A DNA stretch of 64,000 nt from the NCBI RefSeq assembly GCF_029854295.1, contig NZ_CP122979.1:186001-250000 (forward strand). Reading direction: 5' to 3'. Positions 10,211 through 25,143 of this stretch are shown piece by piece. The DNA is from Mesomycoplasma lagogenitalium. GTDB taxonomy: Bacteria > Bacillota_I > Bacilli_A > Mycoplasmatales > Metamycoplasmataceae. How positions within the stretch are numbered: the stretch's first letter is position 1; each line of letters opens with the position of its first letter. A program made the translations under genes and the position numbers. Below the pieces are notes generated by a model. It did no database searches and was not told the DNA's origin. It saw only the letters and a list, made by a program, of their open reading frames with translations.

Positions 10211-10287
10211 GGACCTATAGCTCAGTTGGTTAGAGCAACCGGCTCATAACCGGTCGGTCACTGGTTCGAGTCCAGTTGGGTCCACCA
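10211..10287 (+). tRNA. tRNA-Ile (CAU, expected lysidine-modified)
   Basis: 77 bases with CCA and anticodon CAU in loop CTCATAA. The body (acceptor GGACCTA, anticodon stem ACCGG/CCGGT) resembles firmicute tRNA-Ile2 rather than tRNA-Met. It would need TilS to convert C34 to lysidine to read AUA. Assigned by resemblance. Confidence 0.85.
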
Positions 10288-10288
10288 C

Positions 10289-10379
10289 GGGCAATTACCC
10301 AAGAGGCTGAAGGGACTAGTCTTGAAAACTAGCAGGGGCTTCACCGCCCGCGGGGGTTCAAATCCCTCATTGCCCGCCA
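10289..10379 (+). tRNA. tRNA-Ser (UGA)
   Basis: 91 bases with CCA and a long variable arm. The acceptor GGGCAAT pairs with ATTGCCC, the discriminator is G, and the anticodon loop CTTGAAA gives UGA. Confidence 0.96.
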
Positions 10380-10450
10380 TTATTGTTGATAAGGTAATAA
10401 CTTAAAAACAATTCTTATTTAAAATATGTTGCTAATAACAACATTCACAT

Positions 10451-10526
<76 letters not shown>

Positions 10527-10527
10527 T

Positions 10528-10603
10528 GGTTCAGTGGTAAAGTGGTTAATACGTCTCCCTGTCACGGAGAAGATCGCGGGTTCGATCCCCGTCTGGACCG
10601 CCA
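10528..10603 (+). tRNA. tRNA-Asp (GUC)
   Basis: 76 bases with CCA. The acceptor GGTTCAG pairs with CTGGACC, and the anticodon loop CTGTCAC gives GUC. Confidence 0.96.
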
Positions 10604-10604
10604 T

Positions 10605-10680
10605 GGCTCTGTAGCTCAGTAGGTAGAGCAACGGATTGAAGCTCCGTGTGTCACTGGTTCGATTCCTGTCGGAGCCACCA
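10605..10680 (+). tRNA. tRNA-Phe (GAA)
   Basis: 76 bases with CCA. The acceptor GGCTCTG pairs with CGGAGCC, and the anticodon loop TTGAAGC gives GAA. Last tRNA of the cluster; a terminator follows. Confidence 0.96.
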
Positions 10681-10696
10681 TTTCAATATATGACCT

Positions 10697-10719
10697 ATCA
10701 CCGAATGGTGATTTTTTTA
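10697..10719 (+). terminator. terminator of the tRNA cluster
   Basis: ATCACC (10697-10702) pairs with GGTGAT (10707-10712) across GAAT and is followed by seven T. Confidence 0.85.
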
Positions 10720-10735
10720 TTTTTAAAAGGAAGTT

Positions 10736-11566
10736 ATGGATAAAATATTTTTTAATAAAGAAATAATTGAAAAATTAACTAATACAGAAAAAATGATAGT
10801 TAATTATGCAGAAAAAAACCCTGAAAAATTTTATAATTTTTCTATCAAACAATTAGCGAGCAATGTTTCTACATCAATTTCAGTTATTTCAAAATTAACA
10901 AAAAAATTAGGATTTAAATCGCTAAAAGATATGCAATTTTTTATTTTTCATAATTATTTAAATTTAAGTAAAACAATTAAAGATGAAAAAAATCGCACTA
11001 GCGAGATTTTAAGTAAGTTATTTATTCAATATAAAGAATCTATCTATCAAACTGCACATCTAGTCGATTTTAATAAAATCGATTTATTAGTTTTGAAAAT
11101 GATTGATGCTGAAAAAATATTTATTTATGGAGTGGGTTCTTCATATCTTTCATCATACGAACTTTCAATTAATTTACAAAAAATTGGAATCAATGCAGTA
11201 TCTTTTAATGATTTTCACTCTTTTTTATTAATTTCCTCACAACAAAAAGATAAAAAAACATTAATAATATTGTTTTCTAAATCTTGTCAAACAAAAGAAA
11301 TTCGTTTTATAATCGATTTATTTGAAAAGGAAAAAACCGACTTTTTCATTATAACAGCCAATAAAATGATTAATGAAAAATATTCTAATACTATTTTGTA
11401 TTATACAATCGAACAAAGTAAACGTTTTGTATCGATTTCTTCAAAAATAAATCAGCAATTTATTGCGGATATTTTATTTTTATTAATTCAATCAAAAAAA
11501 ATTAATAATTTTGATAAACAATATATTGATAATTTAAAAATTTTAGATAAATGAAATGGAAAATAA
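10736..11566 (+). CDS. RpiR/MurR-family transcriptional regulator
   Basis: A 276-residue sugar-phosphate-responsive regulator. The N-terminal helix-turn-helix is about residues 1-75 (SIKQLASNVSTSISVISKLTKK). A SIS sugar-isomerase-like domain follows, with IFIYGVGSSYLSS near residue 123 marking its phosphosugar loop. The in-frame TGA at 11552-11554 is Trp, so the protein ends at TAA 11564-11566 (EKWNGK) rather than at the TGA. AAGGAAG precedes the ATG. It sits directly upstream of the PTS-manA operon and is the obvious candidate to control it. The ligand is inferred to be a hexose phosphate. Confidence 0.88.
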
Positions 11567-11582
11567 TTTTCCATATTTATAA

Positions 11583-11622
11583 AATAAAGGGAAACTATTT
11601 GATAATTTCCCTTTATTATTAT
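11583..11622 (+). terminator. terminator after the RpiR gene
   Basis: A 12-bp perfect stem: AATAAAGGGAAA at 11583-11594 and TTTCCCTTTATT at 11606-11617. It precedes a TATAAT box at 11632-11637 that should drive the PTS gene. A second inverted repeat, GGAAAAT/ATTTTCC at 11558-11572, overlaps the gene end and could be an operator. Confidence 0.75.
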
Positions 11623-11653
11623 TCTCTTTTTTATAATATAAATAGGAGGAAAA

Positions 11654-13660
11654 ATGGAAATATTTAATAAAAATAATATCTTTATTAATCAAAAATTAAA
11701 AGATAAACAAGAAATTTTTGAATTTATTTCTCAAAAAGCATTAGATATGAAAATTACAACTAATAAAAAATTAGTTTATGATGCTTTAATGAATAGAGAA
11801 AAAGAAGTTTCTACTGGCATGGAAAAAGGTTTTGCTATACCTCATTGCCAATCTTCTGCCGTAAGCAAGCCGACATTGTTTTATATAAAACTTGCTTCAG
11901 AAATTGAGTGAGAAACATTTGATAATTCAAAAGTTCAATATGTTTTTTCGATTTTAATTCCTGAAAAAAATCAAAACAACATTCATTTAGAAACATTATC
12001 TAAAATTTCAACAATGTTAGTTAATGATTTAACAATTCAGAAGTTAAAAAAATCAGTTTCAGTTGATGAAATTTTATTGATTGTTCAATCATATTTAAAC
12101 GAGAAAAAACAGGTTGAACAAATGAAGAAAACAAGAGGAAAAGTTGTCGGAATCACTTCCTGTACAGTAGGAATAGCTCATACATATATGGCTGCTGAAA
12201 AATTAGAAAATCAGCTAAAATCTATGGGATATGAAACCAAAATTGAAACTAGAGGTTCTGTTGGAGTTAAAAATAAATTATCAAAAAAAGACATTGATGA
12301 AGCAGATTTTGTAATCATTGCCACAGATATGACAATCGATTTACACAAATTCGATAATAAAAAACTTTTAAAAACTTCAACAAAAGCAGCAATTCACAAT
12401 ACAGAAGAAATTGTTAAAAAAGCACAGATAGCACCGGTTTATAAAAATGTATCCACTAAAAAAGAAGATAGTGATTCTTCATCGGAAAAAAAGGGCATTT
12501 TAAAACATATTATCGGTGGAATTTCTTATATGATTCCTTATGTAATTTTTGGTGGAATTATGATAGCGCTTTCGTTGGGGCTAGGAAAAAGTATTTATGG
12601 AAGTAGTTCATCAGCACCAAGAGGCGATTTTCTTTGATGAATTGAACAGATTGGTGTTGTCTCCTTTAACTTAATGATTGGAGTATTGGGAGCATATATT
12701 GCCTTTTCAATTGCAGGAAGAGCAGCATTAATGCCTGCATTTGTTGTCTCAACTGTCGCCAATATGAATTCATTATTTTTCAATATCGGCGGAATTGAAT
12801 CTAAAACTCCATTAGGATTTGTGGGAGCAATTTTATTTGGGTTATTAATCGGATATACAGTTAAATGAATTTCATCATTTAAAATTCAAAAGTCAATTAG
12901 TGCAGCTGTACCGATGTTCATAATTCCAATTGGTGTAACATTATTTTACTCATTAATAGTTGTATTTATCATTGGAGCACCAGTGGCATTTGTAATGGGT
13001 AAATTCATTTCTTGATTACAATCAATTTTTAATACAGATTCAAATGTTGGATTAGGAGTTGCTTTTTTAGTTGGGGCACTATTGGGTGGAATGGCAGGAT
13101 TTGATATGGGAGGTCCAATTAATAAAGTTGCCTTTTTAACATCAACTGCCTTAGTATCATCAAAAATTTTTGAACCGATGGGAATGGTAGCAGCAGCAAT
13201 TCCTGTAGCACCATTAGGAATGGGATTTGCTACTATTATTTTTAGAAAAAAATTTACTGAGCAAGAAAAAACATTAGGTGCTTCTGCTTTATTTATGGGA
13301 TTTATTGGAATAAGCGAGGGAGCAATTCCATTTGCTGTTGCTGATCCAAAAAGAGTTATTACAGCTAATGTTATTGGTTCGTCAGCTGCGGGAGCAATAG
13401 CAGGATTGTTAAGTGTAACTAATGCAGCGGCTCACGGAGGTCCAATTGTTGCCATTTTAGGAGCTGTTGGTTCTAAAACTCACGGAACTGCATTAGGTAT
13501 TTTATTCTTTTTCATTGCTGTAGTAGTGGGGACAACAATTACTACTTTAATTTATGGTTTTTGAAAAGGTAAAGAAACCAAAAGTATTAATATTCCTTTT
13601 GTAAATCAACTAAAAAATAAGTTAAATTTAAAAAAAGGAGCAAAAAATGAAAAAAAATAA
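11654..13660 (+). CDS. fruA: PTS fructose/mannose-type permease EIIABC
   Basis: A 668-residue membrane protein that imports and phosphorylates a hexose using HPr~P. Domain order: IIA (about 1-150, active His in AIPHCQ), IIB (about 155-255, active Cys in GITSCTVGIAHTYMAAE), a Ser/Lys linker, then IIC with multiple membrane helices (GGISYMIPYVIFGG, AGFDMGGPINK, SEGAIPFAVADP). AGGAGG precedes the ATG, and TATAAT lies at 11632-11637. TGA Trp codons break it into four pieces in the standard code. The stop overlaps the next gene by 14 bases. No fructose-1-phosphate kinase is adjacent, but manA is, so mannose may be the real substrate. Confidence 0.92.
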
Positions 13661-13943
13661 AAATCTTATTATTTTGTCAGTCATTCTTGCTTTTGCTTTT
13701 ATCTTTTTAATTATCGGAATTACTCTAACAGTTTTAGGATCAAGCGATTATTCTTTATTTATTGATTTTAATAAATCATTATCAAATCCGTCTAATGCAA
13801 ATGTAGATAATTTAAATAACTCAATCGATGCACTTGATTTATCCAAATTTATTTATGGAATATTTTCTTTAATAATGTTTGTTTTATTAGGAATTTTAGG
13901 ACTTTTATTTGCAAATTCACATTTTAATAAAAAATTAAAATAA
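13647..13943 (+). CDS. small two-helix membrane protein in the PTS operon
   Basis: A 98-residue protein with an N-terminal membrane helix (LIILSVILAFAFIFLII), an Asn/Ser-rich extracytoplasmic loop and a second helix (FSLIMFVLLGILGLLF), ending in a short Lys-rich tail. AAAAAAGGAG upstream of its ATG lies inside the end of the EIIABC gene, which it overlaps by 14 bases. It is followed 1 base later by manA. I do not recognise the family. Its position suggests an accessory role with the PTS or in the membrane stress of sugar uptake, but nothing in the sequence proves it. Confidence 0.8.
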   Translation: MKKNKNLIILSVILAFAFIFLIIGITLTVLGSSDYSLFIDFNKSLSNPSNANVDNLNNSIDALDLSKFIYGIFSLIMFVLLGILGLLFANSHFNKKLK

Positions 13944-13944
13944 T

Positions 13945-14865
13945 ATGAAAGATTTAGTATTTTTAAAACCGTATTTAAAAGAAACAATTTGAGCTAATGA
14001 TAATTTAAAAAAAATTTTTAAAACAAAGAAAAATATTGGTGAAGCTTGATTAATTTCAGCTGTTCCAGGGTGTGAAAGTATTGTAATAGAAACAGGTGAA
14101 ACTTTAAGTCAGTTTTATAAAAATAACCGTTCTTTTTTTGGTTATAAAAAGAATAAAAAGAGATTAAAATATCCAAATTTAGTCAAATTCATCGATGCTA
14201 AAGAGCCACTAAGTATTCAAGTTCATCCTAATAATGAATATGCTAAACAATTTAATTCTATTGGAAAAGATGAATGATGATATGTATTAAAAAATGAAAA
14301 CGATCCTTTTATTTTAGGAACAAATTTAAAAACTAAAGCAGAATTACAAAAAGCAATAGAAAATAATACAATTGAAAATTATTTAAACAAATTTCAATTA
14401 AAAGTCGGCGATTATGTTTATATTAAAGCCGGACTAATTCATGCAATTCCAAAAAATACAATGGTATTTGAAATGCAACAAAATAGCGATATAACATATA
14501 GAATTTATGATTATAATCGAACAGATGAAAAAGGAAATAAAAGAGAATTACATCTTAATGATGCTTTAAATGTAGTAGATTTAAATGCTAAAATATCAAT
14601 TAAAAACAATATTACTCATAAAGATTTTTTAGGAGCGGATACAGGTATTTTTCTTTCAAAAATTTTTCATGAAAAAACAGATATCTCAATACTTTTTAAA
14701 GACGATTTTTGAAAAGAAATTATCATTTTAGAAGGAAAAGGAATTATTAACGATTTACCTTTTAAAAAAGGTGATGCAATTTTAGCTTCAAAAAGAATTA
14801 AAGAATTAAAATTTGAAAGTAAAAATGTTAAATTTTTAATAAATTGAGTTCAAGATCTTTATTAA
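13945..14865 (+). CDS. manA: mannose-6-phosphate isomerase, class I
   Basis: Zinc enzyme that interconverts mannose-6-phosphate and fructose-6-phosphate. It has 306 residues, like the short Gram-positive ManA. The metal ligands are visible in SIQVHPN (Gln and His) and AGLIHAIP. WANDNLKK, GEAWLIS and YRIYDYNR are also family segments. Five or more TGA Trp codons occur. It closes the RpiR-PTS operon, so M6P delivered by the PTS would enter glycolysis here. A terminator hairpin follows. Confidence 0.92.
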
Positions 14866-14872
14866 AATTTTG

Positions 14873-14902
14873 AATCAGCAATCTATCGGTTGCTGATTTT
14901 TA
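14873..14902 (+). terminator. terminator after manA
   Basis: AATCAGCAA (14873-14881) pairs with TTGCTGATT (14890-14898), followed by T-rich sequence. Confidence 0.88.
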
Positions 14903-14918
14903 TAATATTTAAAATTAA

Positions 14919-19545
<4,627 letters not shown>

Positions 19546-19554
19546 AAAATAGTG

Positions 19555-19560
19555 TATAAT
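19555..19560 (+). promoter_or_regulatory. -10 box for the opp leader transcript
   Basis: TATAAT preceded by GTG (AGTGTATAAT), 10 bases after the parC stop and 27 bases before a leader ORF start. This would start the opp leader RNA independently of parC. Confidence 0.75.
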
Positions 19561-19587
19561 TTACAAAATTACAAATTAAGGAGTTAT

Positions 19588-19665
19588 ATGAAATTATCGT
19601 TTACGAATTATGCGATGATTATTAAGATGTTTGTTTTCTGCGAAAACAAATATGTTTTAGCTTAA
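19588..19665 (+). CDS. 25-residue leader peptide upstream of oppA
   Basis: A short ORF with a good AAGGAG (19578-19583) and ATG, ending GCT-TAA. The peptide reads MKLSFTNYAM then IIKMFVFCENKYVLA. It uses several codons uncommon in this AT-rich genome (TCG, ACG, GCG, TGC, AAG). Two hairpins lie within the coding sequence: AATTATCG/CGATGATT (19592-19599 with 19613-19620) and a perfect TTTGTTTTC/GAAAACAAA (19630-19638 with 19642-19650). Its stop codon lies inside the 5' half of a predicted antiterminator. I interpret it as a regulatory leader peptide for opp; it has no recognisable homologue. Confidence 0.6.
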   Translation: MKLSFTNYAMIIKMFVFCENKYVLA

Positions 19666-19769
19666 TTTCTAAGATGATAATTATCATAAAAATATACAAT
19701 TTATTTTATAATTAATAATTTAAAATCTCTTATGAAATTAAGCCAATTAATTTTATGAGAGATTTTTTT
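19660..19769 (+). promoter_or_regulatory. predicted transcription attenuator of the opp operon
   Basis: The terminator is a 17-bp stem with two G:U pairs, 19723-19739 with 19749-19765, followed by T-run. The competing antiterminator is GCTTAATTTC (19660-19669), perfectly complementary to GAAATTAAGC (19734-19743), which contains the 3' part of the terminator's left arm. The two helices share 19734-19739 and exclude each other. A 14-base palindrome ATGATAATTATCAT (19674-19687) lies between the arms. The antiterminator 5' half spans the leader stop codon, so a ribosome there would block it and favour termination. Confidence 0.7.
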
Positions 19770-19808
19770 ATCAAATTTGTAATTTTTAATTATAAGGAAA
19801 GGAAAAAA

Positions 19809-22800
19809 ATGACAAAAAAGAAAAAAATGCTTTTCGGTTTAGGATTGCCATTAATTTTAGGTTCTGGTATTTCGTTTTTAATATCTTGTTCAGAAATTGA
19901 ACCGGCATATAAAAGACAAGAAATAACAACTGTAGTTAATGCTCCATCTTCAAATTATAAAAAGTTTGCTACAGATTTTACAACAAGTATTTCTGGAATT
20001 ACAATTGATGATGCATACTTTACATCAGCACAATTATTTTCTACAGTTCGTTTAAATGAACCAGTTTTTAAAAAGGTGAATAAAGCTGTTATTTCTAGTA
20101 CTGACGGAGCTAAAGAAGTTGAATATGCTATTGAAACACCGACATTCCAATATGATGCTCTTGCATTGGCTGAAAAAGTTATTTTAACTGTAAATGAAGA
20201 TAAGCAACTAGAAAATGGCGAAACTTTAACAAAGGGAACATATGTTTTTGATAATGATAAGCACGAAGTTACTCCTGATTTAACTAATAATGTTAAAACT
20301 ATTGTTAATTTAAAATCCAATGATAAAAGATCAATTAATAGCAACTTTTTTAATGCAGTTTTAGCAAATGCTAATAAAATGCAAATTGCAATTAAAAAAG
20401 ACATTCCTTGAGTAAAAAGTAACGGTGAAAAAAGTAAATATAATGTTATTCCACAAGATTTTTTCTACGGTTGAAATAGAAAGTTATTATATTCTGCTAG
20501 TTATAGATATAAAAACGGATCATCCAAAACAATAGATGAAAATCATATTAGAGATCTTTCGTTAGGTACAGCATCAATATTTGAATCTTCTAACGAAGTT
20601 CATAATGATTATTTATTTAAAGTTTTTGGAGTTGATAAAGAAAAATTTAAAAATGAATCTGAATTTTTAACTAAATATGAAGGTGGAGGAGATGATTTAG
20701 CACTAACATTTGATAGTGTAAAAAATTTAAAACCTTCATTTGGAGATTTATATTCTAAAATTATTAAAAATTCAACATATTTTACTCCTGTTTCTAAGCA
20801 ATTTATTGATGATAGAAATGCTGAAAATGCTAAAAAAACTAATGATGTTAATAAGGGATTATATGGTGAAACTGGCGATTCATTAAAATATGGATATTAT
20901 TGATATTCAATGGATTATGATAACGATGCTTTATATGCTTCTCCATATCTACCTAATTTAATTTCTAATGAAAGAAAAGTGTATATTAGAAACCCTTATT
21001 ATAGTGAAACAGGTTGAAAAGATAAAGAAAAAAATGCTGTTTTAAAAGTTACATATAAATATTCACAATATGCAGATCAAGTGCAATTTAATAACTCAAT
21101 GTATAGAAATTATTTAGAAGGATCACTTTCGTTTTTAAGTTGAGATTCATTAACAGATTCGCAAAAAACTGAACTTTTAAATGATCCATCGCAAATTCAT
21201 TTAAGAATTTCACCTGACAAAAATGCTGTTAAAAATGACATGTGAAAAACATTAATTCCAGGTGCTAAAGATGCCTTTAAAGATTTTGATGATTTAAATG
21301 GTGGAAAAGTTTCTCCTAAATACTATTTTAATGATAATTATGCAAAATTAATGTATGGAAAAACTTTAGATGAATTATCGAAAGGAACTGCAGTAGTTGG
21401 AGATCATCCTTTTAAAGGATTGGCGCTTGCTTTTAGAACTACAATCGATAATGCATGAAATTACTATAGTTTTACTAAGGAAATAACTCCTCAGCTAGAA
21501 CCATGAATTTCCATTTTAGGACCAGATAATTTAATTGGTGGTTCAGATCTAAAAGGAGAAACTGCAAGACAAAATTCTGCTGAATTAAATAAAACATTTG
21601 CTTTAGATTCTAATGGTAATATTTTCTATACAAAAGACATAGAACAACAAAATAAAATTTATGTAGAAAATTTAGCAAGTAAAGAACAGCAATTTAAAGG
21701 ACCTGAATTTAAAAAACTTCAAGATGAAATGAAAAAAATTCTAGATGAATTTTATCAAAAAGAAAATCTAGATGCATCTAAAGATAAAATTGAGTTTGAA
21801 TTAAACTGAAGATATACAAATTTACCTGATAAAGATAAGCAAGCATTAGACGCTGTAGTAAAAACAATTAACAGTTTAGATAGTAGACTAAATGTAACTG
21901 TAATGAAAGATAAAAAAGACTTTTGAGCAGGTTATGCTTACGGATTTTCATACAATTCAACTAGTTCATGATCATATGATTATGATGGAGCAGGAACAGC
22001 AATTGACGGTTCTGCTTACACTAGAGCTGGGGGATTTTATTTAGCAATGAGTGTTTTTGCTAATTTAAAAGACGACGATCCGCTTGTAAAATCATTTCCA
22101 GAATTTGTAAAATATTCCAAAGCAGCAAAAGCGTTTTTAGCTAAAATGGAAACTGAAAATTCTGAATTTGCAAGTTCATGAAAACCATTTGATAAATGAA
22201 TTGAAGCACCAAATGCTTATGATGGTGATTATCAAGATATTTTCTATGAATATGAATATGAAACAGAAGCTGATGGAATTACACCAAAAGAAGTAGATAA
22301 AAATGGTAGAGCTACTCCAAAAGGTGGCAAAAAAGTTTATAAATTTGAAGGTGAAGGATTAAATAAAAAACCTGTTTGATCTCAAGATTATAAATGAGTA
22401 AAAAACAATACAACTGGTAAATGAGAAAAAGAAATACAAACTAGAAAAATTACTGGACAAAGTTTATTACATATGTGAGTTTCGATCGTTTTATTTAATG
22501 ATAGTCAAACAAATAAAAATTTTAAAGATGAAACACTAGAACAAACATTTATGGAAAATGGTAAAGAAGTTAAAAAAGTATTTAGTCATGCAAAAAATAA
22601 ATGAGTAAATGCTGAAAAACCAATGCAATTTTCAGAAGCTATGTCGATTTTTAACCTTCAATATCAAAATCAAATTACTCAAAATCAACTTATTGAATTA
22701 GCAAAAGAAATTAAAGTAATATCTGGAGTAACACCGCAACGAGCTAACTCAACAGTTTCTTCAAAACCAGCTATTGCAATTTGAAATAAAAACATTATGA

Positions 22801-22877
22801 GACCACTTACAGAAGAGGCGTTTGTTCCATATGGTGATATTTTAATAAAAAATGAAAAAGGGGGAGAGAGTGTTTAG
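19809..22877 (+). CDS. oppA: oligopeptide ABC transporter substrate-binding lipoprotein OppA
   Basis: A 1022-residue surface lipoprotein, the length usual for mycoplasma OppA and about twice that of other bacteria. The N-terminal signal (MTKKKKMLFGLGLPL) is followed by lipobox FLISC. The body is a large Tyr/Trp-rich binding protein with low similarity to classical OppA, as is normal in mycoplasmas. The call relies mainly on position immediately before oppBCDF. The ATG at 19809 has AAGGAAAGG upstream. An in-frame upstream ATG at 19755 lies in the terminator stem and is not used as start. The stop lies inside oppB. Confidence 0.88.
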
Positions 22878-23967
22878 ATATTTTCTAAAAAGATTAGCAT
22901 TAGCAATTATTACATTTTTAATAATTTTATTTGTAGTTTATGTAATTCAATCAAGTTTTGGAAAACACCCTTTTACAGAAGCTCAACTTGCGCAAGTTTC
23001 TGAAAGACTTTCTCCTAATTCCGAAACTAAAATTGATCCTTTAGAATTTTATGGATTTACTAAAGATCCCGTTTCAAGATTTTTTATTTGATTTAAAGAC
23101 TTTTTCTTTTTAGGTAATCCTGGAGTAATTTACAGTGATACTTCTGAATATAGTCAAAATATTCCTAAATTATTTTTTGAACCGTTAAAATGAACATTTG
23201 CTGTCTCAATTCCTGCATTTTTATTAAGTGTAATATTGGGAATAACATTAGGTGTTATTTCTGCATATAAAAGAGGTAAATGACAAGATACATCAATTGC
23301 TACATTTGTTACAATCTTTGTAGCATTACCATCTTTTGTTATTGCGCCATTTATTATTTTAATAACTTCAGCAATGGGTCTTCCTTTTGAATTTAAAGAT
23401 CCAAGAGATGTTAATGGTTGACTAACAGCAATATCTTTAATTAGTCCAATTTTAGTATTTACATTATCATCTTTAGCTGGATATACAATTTTTGTTAGAA
23501 ATCAAGTTGTAACTGTTTTAACTTCTAACCAAGTTTTAATAGCTAAAGCAAAAGGGCTATCAAAATGAAATATTTTTAGAAAACATGTTTTAAGAAATGC
23601 ATCTGTTATTTTAGTAGGATCTTTATTATTTTCCTATTTATCATTACTATCAGGAAGTATTGTTCTTGAAAGATTTTTCAGAATTCCTGGATCATCAACA
23701 ATCATTGTTAGCTATACTGAAAGAGGAGAAATTAATGTAATTATGTTCTCGCTAGTATTTTTTACAGGACTATCAATGTTAACAAGTATTTTTGCAGATA
23801 TGTCATATGCTTGAATGGATCCGAGAATTAGAATTGCAAATTCTGATAATTCTAAAAATTACTTTAATTTATTTAAAAAATCAAGATTGAGAAATAAAAA
23901 CTATAAATTACTACTTAAAAATGCTAATAATCAAGAAATGGAGGTAGAAGAAAATGAGCAACTTTAA
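22852..23967 (+). CDS. oppB: oligopeptide ABC transporter permease OppB
   Basis: Inner permease of the peptide importer with about six membrane helices. The N-terminal FRYFLKRLALAIITFLII helix is typical. The EAA-type cytoplasmic loop is LIAKAKGLSKWNIFRKHVLRNA. The ATG at 22852 gives 371 residues. A GTG at 22870, just after AAGGGGGAGA, is the better-supported start (365 residues) and yields the usual FRYFLKR N terminus. It overlaps oppA by 26 bases from the ATG (8 from the GTG) and oppC by 14. Confidence 0.92.
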
Positions 23968-25141
23968 TGAGCAGAAATTTGAAAATAAATATAAATTTTC
24001 TGAAGCTGATAAGCAACTTTTAGTTTTTTCTAAAGCTAATAAAGATATAATTTCAAGTCAAGTTACTGGAAAACCTTCTAAACTATTTTTTGATGTTGTT
24101 AAAAGATTTTTTAAAAACAAAGTAGCTGTTTTTTCATTAGTAATTTTACTTGCTATAATTTTAACAGCAGTAATTTCATGAGCGGTTTCGCCTAATCAAA
24201 CTGACAAACCAATTTCAAGTGCTTCATCTGTTTTGGTTAATGAATTAAGACCGAGTTTCCAAGGTGAAATTGAATATTCAATTTCTACCGAAATTTTGGA
24301 TAAAATTTTAAAAACAAATCCTACATTAATTAAAAATACACCAGTTAATATTGCTCCAGATACTTGGATGATTAAAGCCAATCCTTATGAGATATTAACC
24401 GAATTATCAAAACCAGAAAATGCAAAACCTGGAGATGTTGTTAAACCAATTGTTGCATTTATGGGAACAGATAGTTATGGTAGAGATATTTGATTAAGAG
24501 CTTGAGTTGGTACATTAAATGCATTAGGTGTTGCTTTTTCAATTGCAATTATTGAAACATTTATCGGAGTTGTAATTGGATCATATTTAGGATTTCATGT
24601 TGGTAAAAAAGTCGATACTTGAGGAGTACGTTTAATTGAAATATTTAGCTCCATTCCTTGAGTAATTATCTTTATTATTTTAATTGGAATATTTGGAACA
24701 AGTTGATTTTCAATTATCTGAATTTTCGCAATTACAGGTTGAACTGGAGCAGCTAGTTCAACAAGACAATTTACAATAATTGTTAAAGATGAAGAATATA
24801 TTTATGCTTCTCAAGCAATTGGAGCATCAAAATTAAGATTAATTTTTACACACATTTTACCTGCAACAGCTGGAAAATTAGCAAATAGTTTTGTTTTAAG
24901 AATAACAGCCGGAATTCAAGCGGTTGCTGCAGTAGCATTTTTAGGATTTTTAAAAGAAGGAGTTGATTCAACACCTAATTTAGGATTATTAATAACCAAC
25001 TCTGCAACTTTAATTAATCAAAATCCTTGAGCGCTAGTTTTCCCATCATTAATTTTATTAGTATTATCATTGTCATTAAGATTTATCGCTTTAGGATTCC
25101 ACGATGCTTTAGATCCTAAAATTATCAAGAAAGGAGCTTAA
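23954..25141 (+). CDS. oppC: oligopeptide ABC transporter permease OppC
   Basis: Second permease, 395 residues. A cytoplasmic N-terminal segment precedes the first helix (VAVFSLVILLAIILTAVIS). A large extracytoplasmic loop of about 90 residues carries MGTDSYGRDIW, the OppC/DppC signature. The EAA loop is YIYASQAIGASKLRLIFTHILPA. GGAGG upstream lies within oppB, with 14 bases overlap. It ends at a TAA two bases before the oppD ATG, and the Shine-Dalgarno AAGGAG for oppD sits in its last codons. Confidence 0.94.
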
Positions 25142-25143
25142 AA

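Noticed and set aside
10055-10249. 64-codon ORF across the tRNA genes
   Set aside because: It lies wholly over well-formed tRNA-Ala, tRNA-Met and tRNA-Ile genes and has no ribosome-binding site.
19555-19769. T-box riboswitch or metabolite riboswitch in the opp leader
   Set aside because: No T-box core sequence and no recognisable riboswitch consensus; the leader ORF with overlapping antiterminator explains the layout better.
19755-19808. Upstream in-frame ATG for oppA at 19755
   Set aside because: It sits in the right arm of the terminator hairpin and adds residues before the lipoprotein signal. The ATG at 19809 has AAGGAAAGG and gives a normal signal peptide.
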